A stretch of DNA of 64,000 nucleotides. Source: Typhlomys cinereus. Taxonomy: Eukaryota; Chordata; Mammalia; Rodentia; Platacanthomyidae. A model generated the notes under the pieces. That model saw only the letters and a list, made by a program, of their open reading frames with translations. It searched no databases and was not told the origin of the DNA. Location of the stretch: contig JALPQD010000834.1 of the NCBI GenBank assembly GCA_023101885.1, positions 372,001 to 436,000 on the forward strand. Direction: 5' to 3'. Shown here in pieces: positions 35,526 to 50,094 of the stretch; within the stretch, counting starts at the first letter, position 1; each line of letters begins with the position of its first letter. The position numbers and the translations under genes were made by a program.

Positions 35526-38500
35526 TGGGATCACTCAGGTATAAAATCATGTCATCTGCATATAGGGAGCTTGACTTTCATTGCTGATTTGAAACACTCT
35601 TATGTCCCTTTCTTGTCTCCTGGCTTCAGCTAAGTTTCAAGTACAATATTGATAGAAGTGGTGACAGTGGACATCTTGTCTAGTTCCTGATCGAAGTGGG
35701 AATGCTTCTAATTGTTCCCCATTGAGCATATCCTTGCTGTGGGCTTGTATACAGCTTTATTATATTGATAAAGGTTCCTCCATTCCTACGTCTCATAAAA
35801 GGCTGTTGGATATTGTCAAAGCTTTTTCTGCACTACCAAGGGTACATGTGGTCTTGGACTTTGGACTGGTTTACTGATGAATTACATTTATGATTTGCGT
35901 ATGTTGAAACACCTTGTGTGCCGGGGATGAAGTCTACTTGATCCCATGAATGATCTTTTTAATATGTTTTTGAATCTGATTCGCTAATACTTTGTTGAGA
36001 ATCTTGCGTCGTGTTCTTCAGAGAGATCGGCCTATAGCTTTCTTTTTTAAGTGAATCTTATTAGGTTTTGAGATTAAAACGATATTAGCTTCATAGAAGG
36101 AATTGGTAGTGTCCTTCCTTTGCTATTTGATGGAACAGTTTAAGGAGTATGTGGTGTTATTAACTCCTTAAATGTCTGGTAGAACTCTGTGCTGAATCCA
36201 TTTGGTCCAGGACATTTTTTGTGGGAAGATTTGAGATTACTTCTTCAATTTCCTTATGTTATGGACTATTTAAAAATTCACAATTCTCTGATTCAATTAA
36301 GGTTAAGTTGTGTTTACTTAGAAATTCATCCATCTCTTTTGTGTTGTCAAACTTCACAGAGTATAATTTTTTGAAATATGATGTTATAATTCTCTGGATA
36401 TCGTGGGTATCAGTAGGGATAACTCCATGTTCATTTCTAATTTTGTTAATTTGAGTTTTCTCTCTTTTGCTTTTGGTTAATTTAACTAGGGGTGTATCAA
36501 TCTTATTGATTTTTTCAGAGAACCAGCTTTTTGACTGGTTGATATTTCTATCATTCTTAGTCTCGATTTCAGATATTTCTCCCCTTCTTTTGCTAATCTC
36601 TCTTCTACTACTTTTGGGATCAGATTTCTCTAGTTTCTCTAATGCTTTAAGCTGCATTGTTAAGTTGTTTATTTCTGATGTTTCCATTTTTTTTGATGTA
36701 GGCATTAAGAGCTATGAACTTACCTCTAAGAACAGCTTTCATTGTGTCCCAGAGATTTTGGTAAGTTGTATTTTCATTATCATTCATTTCAGGAAATCTT
36801 GAATTTCCTTTTTAATTTCTTCCTGAATCCAGTTCTCATTCAGCATCATAGTGTTTCGTTTTCAGGAGTTAGTGTATTTTCTCTTGTTTGTTGTGTTGTG
36901 GATGTCAAGCTTTAGGCCATTGTGGTTTGACAGGGCACAGGCTAGAATTTCATCTTTCCTGTATATGTGTAGATTCGTTTTGTGGCCCAGTATGTGATCT
37001 ATTTTGGAGAAAGTTCCGTGTCTTGCTGAGAAAAATGTCTGTTCTTTGGTGTGTGGGTGAATAGTTCGATAGAGATCTGTAAGGTCCATTTCGTTAAGGG
37101 TTTGATTAAGGTTCAAAGTGTCTCTGTTAAGCTTTTGACCTGTTGATCTATCCCATCTTGAGAGGGCGGTGTTGAAGTTCCCATGAATTATCATTTGGGG
37201 GTTGATTTCTTGCTTTAGACGCTGTAGGGTTTCTTAATGAATGTGGAGGGGCCCGTATTGGTGCATATATGTTCAGTATTGTGAAGTCTTCCTGGTGATG
37301 TACCTGTGACTAAAATGTAGTATCCATCCGTGTCTCTATAATTTTCTTTGGTTTGAAGTCCACTTTGTCTGGTATCATAATGGCTACCCCTGCTGTTTTC
37401 TGCTTCCATTAGCTTGTAGAATTGTTGACCAGCCTTTATTTTTAGGCCATGCCTATTTTTGTAGTTTATGGGTTTCCTGCAGGAACAGATTGATGGATAG
37501 GGATTTTTAATCCAAATCTGTAATCTGTGTCTCTTGATTGGTGAGTTAATTCCATTAACATTCAGTGTTATAATGGAGAAACTCTTTTTAATTCCAGACA
37601 TTTATTATGTTTATTAGTTTTTATAAGTATATTGCTTCACTGTTAATGGTTTATACTTGCCTTCTGTTCTCCTGGAAATGCCTTTTTTTTTCTTCACGCT
37701 TGAGTATCATTTCCAGCATTTTGAAGGCCGGTTTGGTGGACATGTATCCCTTCAAGTTGTTTGTTGCTGGAAGATTTTTCTTTCTCCTTCGTCAAGACTC
37801 ATAGTTTTGCAGGGTAAATCAGCCTGGGCTGACATTTTGCTCATTCAATACTTGAAGTATGTCTCTCCAAGCTCTTCTTGCTTTACTTTTCGATGAGAAG
37901 TCATTTGTTATTTCAATAGGTTTACCTTTAAAAGTGACTTGTTTTTCTTCCTTGAAGCTCTCAGCACCAGTTCTTTATCTTGAATGTGGAGTGTTTTGAC
38001 TATTATTTGCCGTGGCGAGCTTCTGTTTTGGTCATATCTGTTTGGGGTGCGAATGCCTTTTGTATATGTATGGGCCTCTCTTTTTTAGATGAGGAAAGTT
38101 TTCCTTGATGATCATTTGAAAAATTTCCTCAGGGGTGGTATTTTGAAATTCTTGCTCTGGTATTCCATGCATACGCATGTTAGGCTTCTTCAGGGTGTCC
38201 CATAACTCTTGAATATTTCTCTCGAGTATCTTTTTGACCTTTAAAACCTCTTCCATTGAGCTAGCTAATACTCCCACTTTGTCTTCAATGTCTAAATTCT
38301 GTTTTCTGCTTCATTTGTTCTGCTCATAAGACTCTCTGTGGAGTTCTGGGTTGAAGATAACTTGTCTTTTAGTTCAGTTTTGAACTCTGCTTAAGTCGGT
38401 TTTAATCGTTCTATGCTTGTTTTTGTTTCTTGAACTGTTTTTCTCAACTCCTCCAAGTGTCTGCTGTTTTCCTCTTCAAAGCTATTGATGGGGTTATTTA

Positions 38501-39135
38501 ATTCCTCCCGGATTTCCTCTTTCATAGTATTGAACATGGTAATGATCATGTTTTGAAAGTCGTTCGCCTGGGTCAGGCTTTCTTGGCCATTTTCGGTGGG
38601 TTTGTTCTGCTTGGATTCTATCATTATGGGATTCATTCCTTCAGTGGGAAATTTGTTTACTTGGGTGTTGTTTCTCTTTGACTTGGGCATTGTCCTTTTA
38701 ACTCTTGAGGCCTTCTTTCAATTTCTGTGCAGTTTTTCACTGAACTGAATTATTTGGCTTGAAGTTTTGGGATTGGCCAGGGGCAGAACTTACCTAGGTC
38801 GAGGTGGGTCTAGGCTGCTCTGCGCGCCTCCCAGACGTGGCGAGATGGTGAAAGGGAGCGCATGTCCTGCTGTGTGGCGGGTTGGGGAAAGGGAGAATGT
38901 GGAGGGCTGCTGGCGCTATATAACCTGGGGAGCTGCAGGCGCGGCCCGGGAGATGGGACCTTCCTGGCGCAGCTCTTGGCTTCTGCTAGCTGGTGGGAGG
39001 AGCTGGGCCCCTTGGGCTGCCTGGGGGTTCTGGGGGTAGGTGAGAGGAGAGAGGGGGAGAGCTTACCTAGGTCATAGTGAGTCCTGGCTGGACTGCGTGC
39101 CTCCTGGGTGCGTGGTGGGTTGGGGAAAGGGAGAG
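35526..39135 (-). mobile_element. LINE-1, second version of L1-S
   Basis: Matches 18,974-22,526, here better read. ORF2 runs from 37,601 down to the gap, with endonuclease motifs HGTFSKIDHILG and GNFN readable at 36,862-37,194. ORF1 is about 37,651-38,690. The TGA after AKL is at 37,799-37,801. The two-unit 5'UTR is 38,691-39,135, with donors at 38,789-38,798 and 39,062-39,071 and the TATA box at 38,912-38,924. Confidence 0.9.
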
Positions 39136-39690
39136 TAATAAAGATTTTCTTAGAAATCATTATAAATAGATGTCTGATCCTTTGGTCATATAGATACTAG
39201 TATTATTTTCTGACTCAAAGTCAATCTGAGTAAAATTCTAAGGGCATGACTATTATTCTATAAAGTAACTATTCCTCTTGATACATTAAACTGCTATTAG
39301 AGCTAAATATTCACCATGGGAAATTTAAATCTTATTTGAATGAATGAACTAACATAAATTTGAGCCTCAGACATCTGGAGACCCAATCAAATAAAGGCAC
39401 ATGTTTGACTCAGTGTAACATTCTACATTACTAAAGGATATGTTAGCACTAAAATTGACTGAAATTCTAGGATAGGGACGTTCATGATGAAATAGAAACA
39501 CCCTAATTTTGAGTGATCAGTGCAGCTCTGACATGGATACCCTGAATTGGTAAGATTGATTGTAGCTTTGAACTGGTACCACAAAAGAAATCCTGATTAT
39601 TACTCTATGTCATTTTCTCCATAGACATTCCCTAGAAATAAAATATTAATACTGCTTATGCCTTGAAAGTCTTTTAATCTGTCTTTCAAT

Positions 39691-39772
39691 AAGATTGCAT
39701 TATTTGTTATTTTGTTTTTTAAATCTACTACTTTTTCTCTATTTCAGATTTTATTAATTAGTTCAAATTTCC
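39691..39772. other. Sequence unique to copy C
   Basis: About 82 bp of T-rich DNA that replaces about 27 bp present in arm A (within about 17,405-17,440) and arm B (about 23,081-23,107). Confidence 0.7.
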
Positions 39773-40153
39773 GTTTTTTTTTTTGGTTACATATTTCTAT
39801 AAACTCCACTTAAACTTCTAAGGTCTAGGATGAAGCAGCCAAAGACCACTTGATATATAAAAAAATCTGACCCTTTCAGTGTTCCAAAATACTCCCTCTT
39901 GGCCAAATTCTCATGAGTTCTCCCAAATTTATAATCATGTGACAAAGGAAAAAAAAAAAGATTAAATGACTCTACTGAATTTTTAAGTAATAAAATCTTC
40001 AATAAAATGTAAGCAGAAACTTCCAGTTCACAGTATAGAAATTTTTATTTAATTAGTTGAATTATTCAAACTTCCAAATTGAAAGACTTCTTAGTGAACT
40101 TTTGTTTATACGTTCCTATCTGTGCAGTGACTACCTGAATAGGCAGTGATTAA

Positions 40154-40291
40154 GCTGATTGTGTGGGCAAACAACTGCATCCTAGCTCTCAGGATGGAAA
40201 GGCAAGAGAATCTTGAATCTGAAGCCAGCTTATGCTACTTAATGTGATTCAGACCAGCCTGGAGTACATAATGGACTCAGGGAGGGAAGAA
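40154..40291 (+). mobile_element. B1-type SINE (copy C)
   Basis: Third copy of 16,871-17,008, with GA-rich tail to 40,411. Confidence 0.75.
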
Positions 40292-41124
40292 AGAAGAAGA
40301 AAAAGATAGAGATGAAGACACACACACACAGAAAAGAGACAGAGACAGAGAGAGATAGATAATGACGGTGAGAGAGACAGAGGCAGACAGAGACAGAGGA
40401 CTGAGTCTCAAATATTTGGAAATACTTATCAGATTTTTACAAAAAAATTAAACATGCATAGATGAACAAGAGAAGATAATATGTACTTTAGGGCTTGAAA
40501 GACAGACGATTCGTTTATTTCCTAAACTGAGGGGCATAGTGTATAGAATAATCTAATAACCCAGGGATCGTAGACAACATGTAAAAAAATCAGAATTACA
40601 GATATATCCTGTTGAAAAGAAACAATATTATTTCTGCTTGTTTAGTTTCATAGGTTGACTGGTATATATTTTCCTTTCTAAAAGTCTTAAGCTAGTGTTT
40701 ATGATAACAGGACTAAATTCTATATAAACTTTAACAAGATCAACCAACTGTTTGCATTTTATCTCATATACATTATTCAAATTTTAATTTTCACATGCAT
40801 AACTCTCCACTCCCTCTTTCACTAGACAAGTTAGAACATAGTATGTATAAACCCCAAACACTAGATGCATCTCCCAATAATAATGATATTAAAAAAAATC
40901 CACAGGAGGGGATAGGGTGACACCTTGTAAAAGGGGAGATTATGAAACCAGAGCAAGTAGAGTAAGGGAGGGAACAATTAGAAAAAAATACCTAGCTGGG
41001 AATGAGGGTATGGAAAAAGGAGGGACTGAGGGATTTATAGAAAAACTGTAAGATTATGGGAAGTAATCTCATAGGAACCACATATGCTAATAATATGTCA
41101 AAATGCGAATTAAAGAAAGTAACA

Positions 41125-41366
41125 AGAGAGCCAGAGAGATGGTTCAGGGTTAAGACTCAGTCTCTCCAATGAAAATGAGGCAAAACAAAAAGAAAAAATC
41201 CAGAGCTGATCCACTTAATACCCAGTGACAATTAGAGATATACTAGAAGTACAGAAGTGTGGCACTTCCTGATAAAATGTTGATCAGAGAGGTTCAAAGG
41301 TCCCCCCTCCTGCAAATATAGGTTTTGCCATAGCTCTTGTTTGCGCTCAAGAAAAAAAAAAAAAAA
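41125..41366 (+). mobile_element. tRNA-derived SINE (copy C)
   Basis: Third copy of 15,754-16,002. Confidence 0.5.
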
Positions 41367-41369
41367 GAG

Positions 41370-42420
41370 TAAACCCTATTACTGAAGTTGCAACACAAAT
41401 GGATCACAGACATAGGCAAAATAAATCAAATGGAACTAGTCTGAAGAACTTCCTCCTTGCTGGATAGCTTACACAGTACCAAGGAATATGAGATCTATAA
41501 GTAGCAATAAAAATCACCATGGCAATAGGTGAACACCAGTGTAATAGCAGCATGAGTTTCAAAGAGAAAAACCACCAGCTTTCTGATTGAACTCAAGACC
41601 TGCTTGTCAGAATTGAACATATTCCTGCTATTGTTAATTAGAACAAACCTAAAAAATGGAAGGAAATAGATCATAGGGAAAACAGCCAATGAACCTATAG
41701 TTAGGATGAGAGCACAACAAACTGCTCTGTAATAAACTACTATATATCCATAGATTTGAAGAGCACTATCATTCAGCCTAGAAATCTTATTGTACAAGAG
41801 AGTAGAAAATCTCAACACCCTGTCAAGACTGAGCTTAGACCAGTAGAAGAGCAGTGATGTGAACAATAGTGACCATCCATAATGTAGATTACTGGTGACC
41901 CAGTATTGCTCATCCAGAATCAAGCCATCCTAACCTCTCCATCCTAAGGGTTGGTAACCTCATGGAAGAGGGGACAGTGAGATTATAAGAAACTTAAATT
42001 TGGGAGGTCCACTGTTAGACAAGACCTTCCATTCAAGGCAAGGATTCTATATCCAGGAACTCACAGAAGTGAGACTTGTCCTTCTAAGATCTGAGTAATG
42101 GCTGAAATACCAACATGCCCCCATAGACTGTGAGGCACTGAAGAGAGAAAAGAACACACATGGGAAACCTTAGGTACTAGAGTTGGATGAGTGTAGGAAA
42201 TGCCTCTATCAGTGGGGTGGCCAAGGAAAGGCAACTTGGTATACAAAGAGGCCTGACCCCCAAAAGAGGAGAGAAGCCCTCTTCTTTGGTTCATAGAAAC
42301 AGCCAGGTAGGATGGTGGGGTGAGTGGGATGGATTAATAAAGGGAAGAAAGCAGAATGGGAGGGAGGGGAATAGAAGGAAACAGGGAAATATTCAATATG
42401 CTAAAAATAAATTTAAAAAG
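41370..42420 (+). mobile_element. Old L1 3'UTR (copy C)
   Basis: Third copy of 14,681-15,750. Confidence 0.5.
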
Positions 42421-43834
42421 ACACGAATTGATCATATCCATATAAACAACTCAAATCATCATTATCATTTTATATCAACCATAAATTCAATGATTCTAAT
42501 ACTCTCCTCATGAAAGGAGATTTTTCTAATCACATGTCAATCTAAAACCATGAATCACACAATGTACCTTTCTTAAGAGCAATTCTTCCTCAATTTCTAA
42601 ATGTTTTATGATTATGACACTTATATATTTAAATAATAAGTGTCATTTTAATTCCTGTAAATATAGTAATCCTGGATATTCCCATTTGCTATAGATCTGC
42701 CATATGAATGATGAGGGCTCCTTTATGCTCTAAATGACACCAAACAAAGTAATAATTATTCCCAAAGTATAAGTCTTTTGGTACTTGAATAGCAATATTT
42801 TATATTTGTTCCAAAGAGACATTAATCAGTAGTTATTATGTAGAAATAACATTCTTAATTGTATGTTAAGTCCAACATTTCTTCAGTCAAGTTGTATGAT
42901 CTCAGAAAGAGGATTACAAGTAAGTAAATAATCAATTTACATAAAAGATGTTTATAGTAAGCAGATACCTAATAGCAGACTTACTTAATATGTTATACAT
43001 ACAATGAAGAAGAGCAGAATTAGTTTCCAGAGTAATCAATTTGTAAAATAGATATGTTAAAAATCTGTTTTGAAATTCAGGCAATGAGCAACAAGTCTCA
43101 TATCTCCAAGAGAAAAAGCAAACATCTAACCCTATATATAAGCTCTACCATTAAATCTGGAGACAGTCTAAATAGTATGGTGGCCGAGCTGAATTGGACA
43201 AATAAAATCAGAATTCAAAGATACTAAATATGCTGGAATATGTAAGGCTGAGTTCTCAAAAGTCTATGTGGCATAGTTTATTATTCTATTAGAAGCATCA
43301 TTTACAGTTCAGAACCCTACAGAGCTGGACAATAGTTATCAAAAAAACCAAAAACTGACGCTAGCCAATTCTCAGACCACACATAAATGAGCAAGTTTGA
43401 ACTCCATTCATCAAAGAAAAGAAGACTTGGTGATAATAGAAATGCTCAGCGAGACATACAGCTCAATTATTTTTTTTGGAGTAAGGGTTGATTCAAAACT
43501 CTTTAAGTGTGAGATAGGATCAACAGCCACAGTATGTAAAACTGTTAAATAATTCAGTAGCATAGACCTATCACACACACAGGTTAAGCAAATGATTTAT
43601 TTTAAAGTGATTTCATTATTTACATAAAGTCTCCTGGGAAACAGAAATGTATGCGAAAGGTAAGCTATGCCTTGAGGATCAGCATTCTAACTTGCATATA
43701 GCCCATGTTCCCTGACCTTGACACACTCTTAAAATATATAAATGTGATTCATATCCCGGAGGCGTTGAAACACTGAGCTTGAGTGTTACAGGGATTCGTT
43801 CTAAGAGTTAATGCTTGTTAAGAATGTTTACATT

Positions 43835-46800
43835 CCCTTCCTTTCACTCCGCCCCCCGGGACACGTGCTCGGGGTCCAGCGGGCCTCACCACGCGACCTA
43901 GGTAAGCTTGGTCCCCGCCCACCCCCAGAACCCCGGCCCGCCCAAGGGACCCAGCTCCTCCCACCATCCAGCCGGAGCCGCATGCCCCAGGGCCTGGGAG
44001 GAGGAAGGGACCCCCGCTGCACCCGGCCTGCCCTCAGGTCTCCCAGGTTAAACAGTGCATGCAGATGCCTCATCCTTCCTTCCCCGACTCTCGCCTGGGA
44101 CGCGCGGGTTCCAGCCTGGACTCACCTCAACCAGGTAAGCTCCTTCTCTGCCCACCCCTAAAACCCCAGGCCAAATAACTCAGTTTAGTGAAAAACACAC
44201 AGAAATTGAAAGAAGATCTTAAGAGTTAAAAGGACAATGCCAAAGTCAAAGTGCAAACCCATGAGAAACAACACTCAGTACACAAATCTCCCACTGAAGG
44301 AATTAATCCCATAATGTTAGACTCCACCGAACAAACCCATGTAAAATGGCCAAGAAAGCCTGACCCAGGATAACGACCTTCAAAATATGATCATTACATG
44401 TTCAATACTATGAAAGAGGATATCCGGGAGGAATAATAAATCAAATCAGTCGCTTTGAAGAGGAAACAAAAAGAAATTGGAGGAGTTGAGAAAAACAGTG
44501 CAAGAATCAAAAACTGGCATAGAGCAGTTAAAGCAGACTCAAGCAGAGTTTAAAAGTGAGCTAAAAGACAAGTTATCTTCAACCCAGAACTCCACAGAGA
44601 GTCTTATGAGCAGAACTAACAAAGCAGAAAAGAGAATCAACCTTGAAGTAAAGTGGGAGTATTAACCAGCTCATGGAAGAGATTGTTAAAGCCAAAAAGA
44701 TACTCGATAGAAATATTCAGAGTTATGGGACACCCTGAAGAAGCCTAACATGCGTATCCATGGAATACCAGAGCAAGAATCTCAAAATACCACCCTGAGG
44801 AAATTTTTCAAATGATCATCAAGAAAACTTTCCTCATCTAAAAAAAAGAGAGGCCCATCCATATACAAGAGGCATTCTGCACCCAAACAGATATGACCAA
44901 AACGAAGCTCGCCACGGCAATAATAGTCAAAGCACTCCACATTCAAGTAAAAGAACTGGTGCTGAGAGCTTCAAGGAAGAAAAAACAAGTCACTTTAAAG
45001 GTAAACCTATTGAAATAACAAATGACTTTTCAGTCGAATCAGTAAAAGCAAGAAGAGCTTGGAGAGACATACTTCAAGTATTGAATGAGCAAAAATGTCA
45101 GCCCAGGCTGATTTACCCTGCAAAACTATGAGTCTTGAGTGAAGGAGAGAAAGAAAAATCTTCCAGCACAAAGACAACTTGAAGGGATACATGTCCACCA
45201 AACCAAGCCTTCAAAAAATGCTAGAAATGATACTCAAGCATGAAGAAAAAAACAGGCATATCCAGGAGAACAGAAGGCAAGTAAACACCATTAACAGCAA
45301 AGCAATATACTTATAAAACTACTAAACATAATAAATGTCTGGAATTAAAAATAGTTTCTCCATTATAACACTGAATGTTAATGGAATACTCACCAATCAA
45401 GAGACACAGATTACAGATTTGGATTAAAAATCCCTATCCATCAATCTGCTGCCTGTAGGAAACCCATCTCACCACAAAAGATAGGCATGGCCTAAAAATA
45501 AAAGACTGGTCAACAATTCTACAAGCAAAAGGAAGCAGAAAACAGGCAGGGGGTAGCATGATGTATCGACAAAGTGCACTTCAAACCAAAGAAAATTATA
45601 AGAGACACGGATGGATACTACATGTAGTCACAGATAAAATTCACCAGGAAGACTTCACAATACTGAACATATATGCACCAATAAGGGCCCTCCCACATTC
45701 ATTAAGAAAACACTACAGCATCTAAAGCAAGAAATCAACCCCCAATGATGATTCTTGGGGACTTCACCACCCTCTCACATGGGTAGATCAATAGGTCAAA
45801 AGTAACAGAGACATTTGGACCTAATCAAACCCTGAAATATAGAACCTTGATCTCTATCGAACTTTTCACCACGCACCAAAGAATACACATATACAAAAAA
45901 GTTGAAATTCTAACCTGTGCCCTGTCAGACCATATGGCCTAAAGAGCATCTACAAAACCACAAACAACCAGAAAATACACTAACTCCTGGAAACTTAACA
46001 ATATGATGCTGAATGAGAACTGGATTCAGGAAGAAATTAAAAGGAAATTCAAGATTTCCTGAAAGTGAATGATAATGAAAATACAACTTACCCAAATCTC
46101 TGGGACACAATGAAAGCTGCTCTAAGAGTAGTTCATAGATCTTAAGGCCTACATCAAAAAAATGGAAACATCAGAAATAAACAACTTAACCATGCAGCTT
46201 AAAGCTTTAGAGAAACTAGAGCAATTGATCCCAAAAGATAGTAGAAGAGAGGAGATTAGCAAAATAAGGGGAGAAATACTGAAATCGAGACTAAGAAAAT
46301 GATAGAAAAATCAACCAGTCAAAAAGTGGCTTTGAAAAAATCAATAAGATTGATACACCCTAGTTAAATTAACCAAAGCAAGAGAGAGAAAAACCAAATT
46401 AACAAAATTAGAAATGAAATGAAGTTATCGCTACTGATACCCAAGATTTCCAGAGAATTATAACATCATATTTCAAAAAATTATACTCTGTGAAGTTTGA
46501 CAACACAAAAGAGATGGATGATTTCTAAGTAAACACAACTTACCTAACTGAATCAGGATGTTACGAATTATTAAATAGTCCTATAACATATAAGGAATTG
46601 AAGAAGTAATCTCAAATCTTCCCACCAAAAAATGTCCTGGAACAGATGGATTCAGTACAGAGTTCTACCAGACATTAAGGAGTTATAAACCCAATACTCC
46701 TTAAACTGGTCCATCCAATAGCAAAGGAAGGAAGACTACCAAATTCCTTCTATGAAGCTAATATCGTTTTAATCCAAAACTAATAAGATTCACTTAAAAA

Positions 46801-49800
46801 AGAAAGCTATAGGCCAATCTCTCTGATGAACAAGATGCAAAGATTCTCAACAAAGTCTTAGCAAATCGGATTCAAAACATTCAAAAGATCATTCACGGGG
46901 ACAAAGTAGGCTTCATCCCGGCACACAAGGTTGGTTCAACATACGCAAATCAATAAATGTAATTCATCATGTAAACCAGTCCAAAGTCCAAGACACATGA
47001 TACCCTTGGTAGATGCAGAAAAAGCTTTTGAAACGATCAACAGCCTTTCATGATCAAAACGCTAGAGACAGTAAGAATGGAAGGAACCTTTATCAATATA
47101 ATAAAAGCTGTATACAACAAGCCCACAGCAAGGAATATGCTCAATGGGAAAAACTGGAAGCATTCCCACTTTGGTCAGGACATAGACAAGGTGTCATCTC
47201 ACCACTTCTATTCAATATTGTACTTGAAGTCTTAGCTGAAGCCATGAGACAAGAAAGGGACATAAGGGGTTTCAAATCAGCAATGAAGAAGTCAAGCTAT
47301 CCCTATTTGCAGATGACATGATCTTATACCTGAGTGATCCCAAAACTCCACCAGGAAGCTCCTGGAAATAATGAGAAGTTCGCAGGGTGGCAGGATACAA
47401 AATAAATGTGCAAAATCAGAGGCCTTCCTATATGCCCAGAATGAAGAAGTGAAAAAGCCTTGAGAGAAACAATCCCATTTACTATAGCCCCTAAAAAAAT
47501 GAAATACATTGGTATAAACCTAACCAAGGAGGTAAAAGACCTTTACAATGAAAACTTTAGACCCTAAAGAAAGAAATAGCAGAAGACACCAGAAAGTGGA
47601 AAGACCTCCCTTGTTTCTGGAAGGCAGAATCAACATTGTAAAAATGACCATCCTACCAAGGCAATATACAAATTCAATGTTATACCCATTAAATCCCAAA
47701 GCAATTCTTCAACGAAGCTGACCAACAACGTCAAAGTTCATATGGAGGCACAAATGACCCAGGAGAGCAAGACATCCTGAGTAACAAAAACACTGCTGGA
47801 GGTATTACCATACCAACCTAAGTCTATACTACAAATCCATAGTTTTAAAGACAGCCTGGTACTGGCTCAAAATAGACACACAGATCAATGGATAAGGATT
47901 GAAGTCCCAGATATAAGCCCACAAAATTACAGCCTTTTGGTCTTTGACAAAGGCACTAAAAGTATCCAGTGGAAAAAGAACAGCATCTTCAACAAATGGT
48001 GGTGCAAATCTGGATCTCCACATGCAGAAGATAACGCTGGACCCGTACTTGTCACCATATACAAGACTGAATTCCAAATGGATCAAGGCCCTTGATATCA
48101 GGCCAGAGATTATAAAACAATAGTTGAAAGGATAGGGCACTCCCTTGAGCTAATTGGGCTAGACAACATTTCCTAAACAGACATCCAATGGCACAGTCAT
48201 TGCTATCAACTGTCAACAGTTCGATATTGTGAAATTAAGAGCTTCTGCATAGATAAAAGATTGTAACAGAGCTCAAAGGCAACTCACAGAATGGGAGAAA
48301 ATCTTCACTAACCACACACTGATAGAACTCTTCTGTCCAGAGTGCACAAAGAACTTAGAAAACTAAACACAAGGAAACCTATGGCCCAATAAAAAATGGT
48401 CCCTGGAACTCAAAAGTTTTACCAGGGATGAAATTAAAATGTCTAACAATATTTTAAATTCTCCACTTCTTTACCCATCAGGGAAATGCAAATCAAAACT
48501 TCCCTGAGATAGCATCTCACCCCGGTCAGGATGGCAAAAATCCACAACAACACAACGACAATGCTGGAGAGGATGTGGAGAGGGGGAACTCTCCTACATT
48601 GCTGGTGGGAATGCAACCTCATGCAGCCACTCTGGCGAGCCGTAGGATATTCTTCACGAAATTAAAGATTGAAATGCCATAATACCCTACTATTCAACTT
48701 CTGGGAATAACCCCCCATGCAGCTGAGGTTCACCTCGGTAGCACAAGCACGACCATGTTCATAGCAGCACTGTTTCAATAGCAAAGTCATGGAATCAACC
48801 AAATGTCAACAGTTGACGAGTGGATAAGGAAACTGTGGTACATCTATATAATGGAGTACTACTCGGCCATCAGAAATGATGAATTACTGGAATTGCCGGG
48901 AAATGGATCATTTAGAAACAATATATAAGTGAAGTATCCCAGACCCAGAAAATTAAGCCCTGTATGTTCTCCCTCATAGGTGGCTCCTAGTACCAAACCC
49001 ACCCAGCCCACCTAGAGACACTCAAAGAAAAATCTCTGTAATACCTACAGTAATTGCAAGGATTATGAACAGGAGGTAGGGGGTAGGGGCCATACCAGAA
49101 ACAAGGAGGGAGGGGACCATGTTACAGCAGAGAAAATAGGCTCCATCAAGGACTGCAAGTAAGCAATGAGACATCTGGTAAGTTCACAGACTTTTGTTCC
49201 TAATCATTTACTACTGAGGGGGTATGATCTCACCAGAAGAGGAGGGCATATAGTCTGGCAGACAAAAAGTAACCATTTTCTAATGGTTGTAGACCCTCCT
49301 TCACTGTGTTTTCCTACTTATTACATCTACCTTTGAATGTGCTTTTATCACAAGACTCTAGTTTAACAGCTTTTTGTCTCTGCCAGGGGGTGACATACAA
49401 TGCCCACAGGATGGTGTGAAGGGCATTGCAGGAGCAGCAATACTGCGAAAGAAAATAAACAAAACCAAAACAGAAATTCAGAGACTCTATATCAACCACC
49501 TAGCACTAGGCTAGACTAATCTCTCCCCATCCTGAAGCTCAGGGAAATTTGCGAAGAGGGGGCGGTAAGAGTGTAGAGCAAAAGATGGGAGGAGCAATGA
49601 TATGCAAGATACTCATACAAGTTAGGGCTTAAGCAATATATTTGGACTTTACATGCCCTGCGCAATATCCAACACACTATTGACCTTACAAAGTCTAGCA
49701 TCTGCTAAAGGCACCAAGATCCTTGGAGGCAAGGGATTGGCAGCCACAGCAGTGTTCCTATACTTAAGGGAACACGGGAAAGGGTTCAGGGAAAGGCCAC

Positions 49801-50094
49801 TGGGTCCTTGTATGTCATCGGTGAGGAGGGCCTAGTGGAAAATCAGGCATACACAAGAAAGGACTCTCTGGGAATGGGGCAGGAGGCACATCGGGATGGG
49901 AGGGAGGGGTGAGTGGAGCAGGCAGGGGTTTGGGGGGAGGAGGAGGGAGGGAGGGAACTGGTGTACCTATTAAGTTTTTATGAGCTGAAATAATAATAAA
50001 ATATATAAGAAAAAGAAAGAAATAAGTCAAAGATTGTAGGCAAAAATAAATAATAAATAAATAAAGATTGATGCTGCCAAAAGAAAAAAAAAAA
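43835..50094 (+). mobile_element. LINE-1, copy C of L1-A
   Basis: Carries the private marks of L1-A: the ORF1 TAA (44,342-44,344), the endonuclease deletion junction (45,884-45,890), the same tail and the same flanks. ORF1 begins at 44,237 and ORF2 spans about 45,335-48,990. Donor-like sites are at 43,897-43,906 and 44,131-44,139. All frames are fragmented. Confidence 0.9.
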
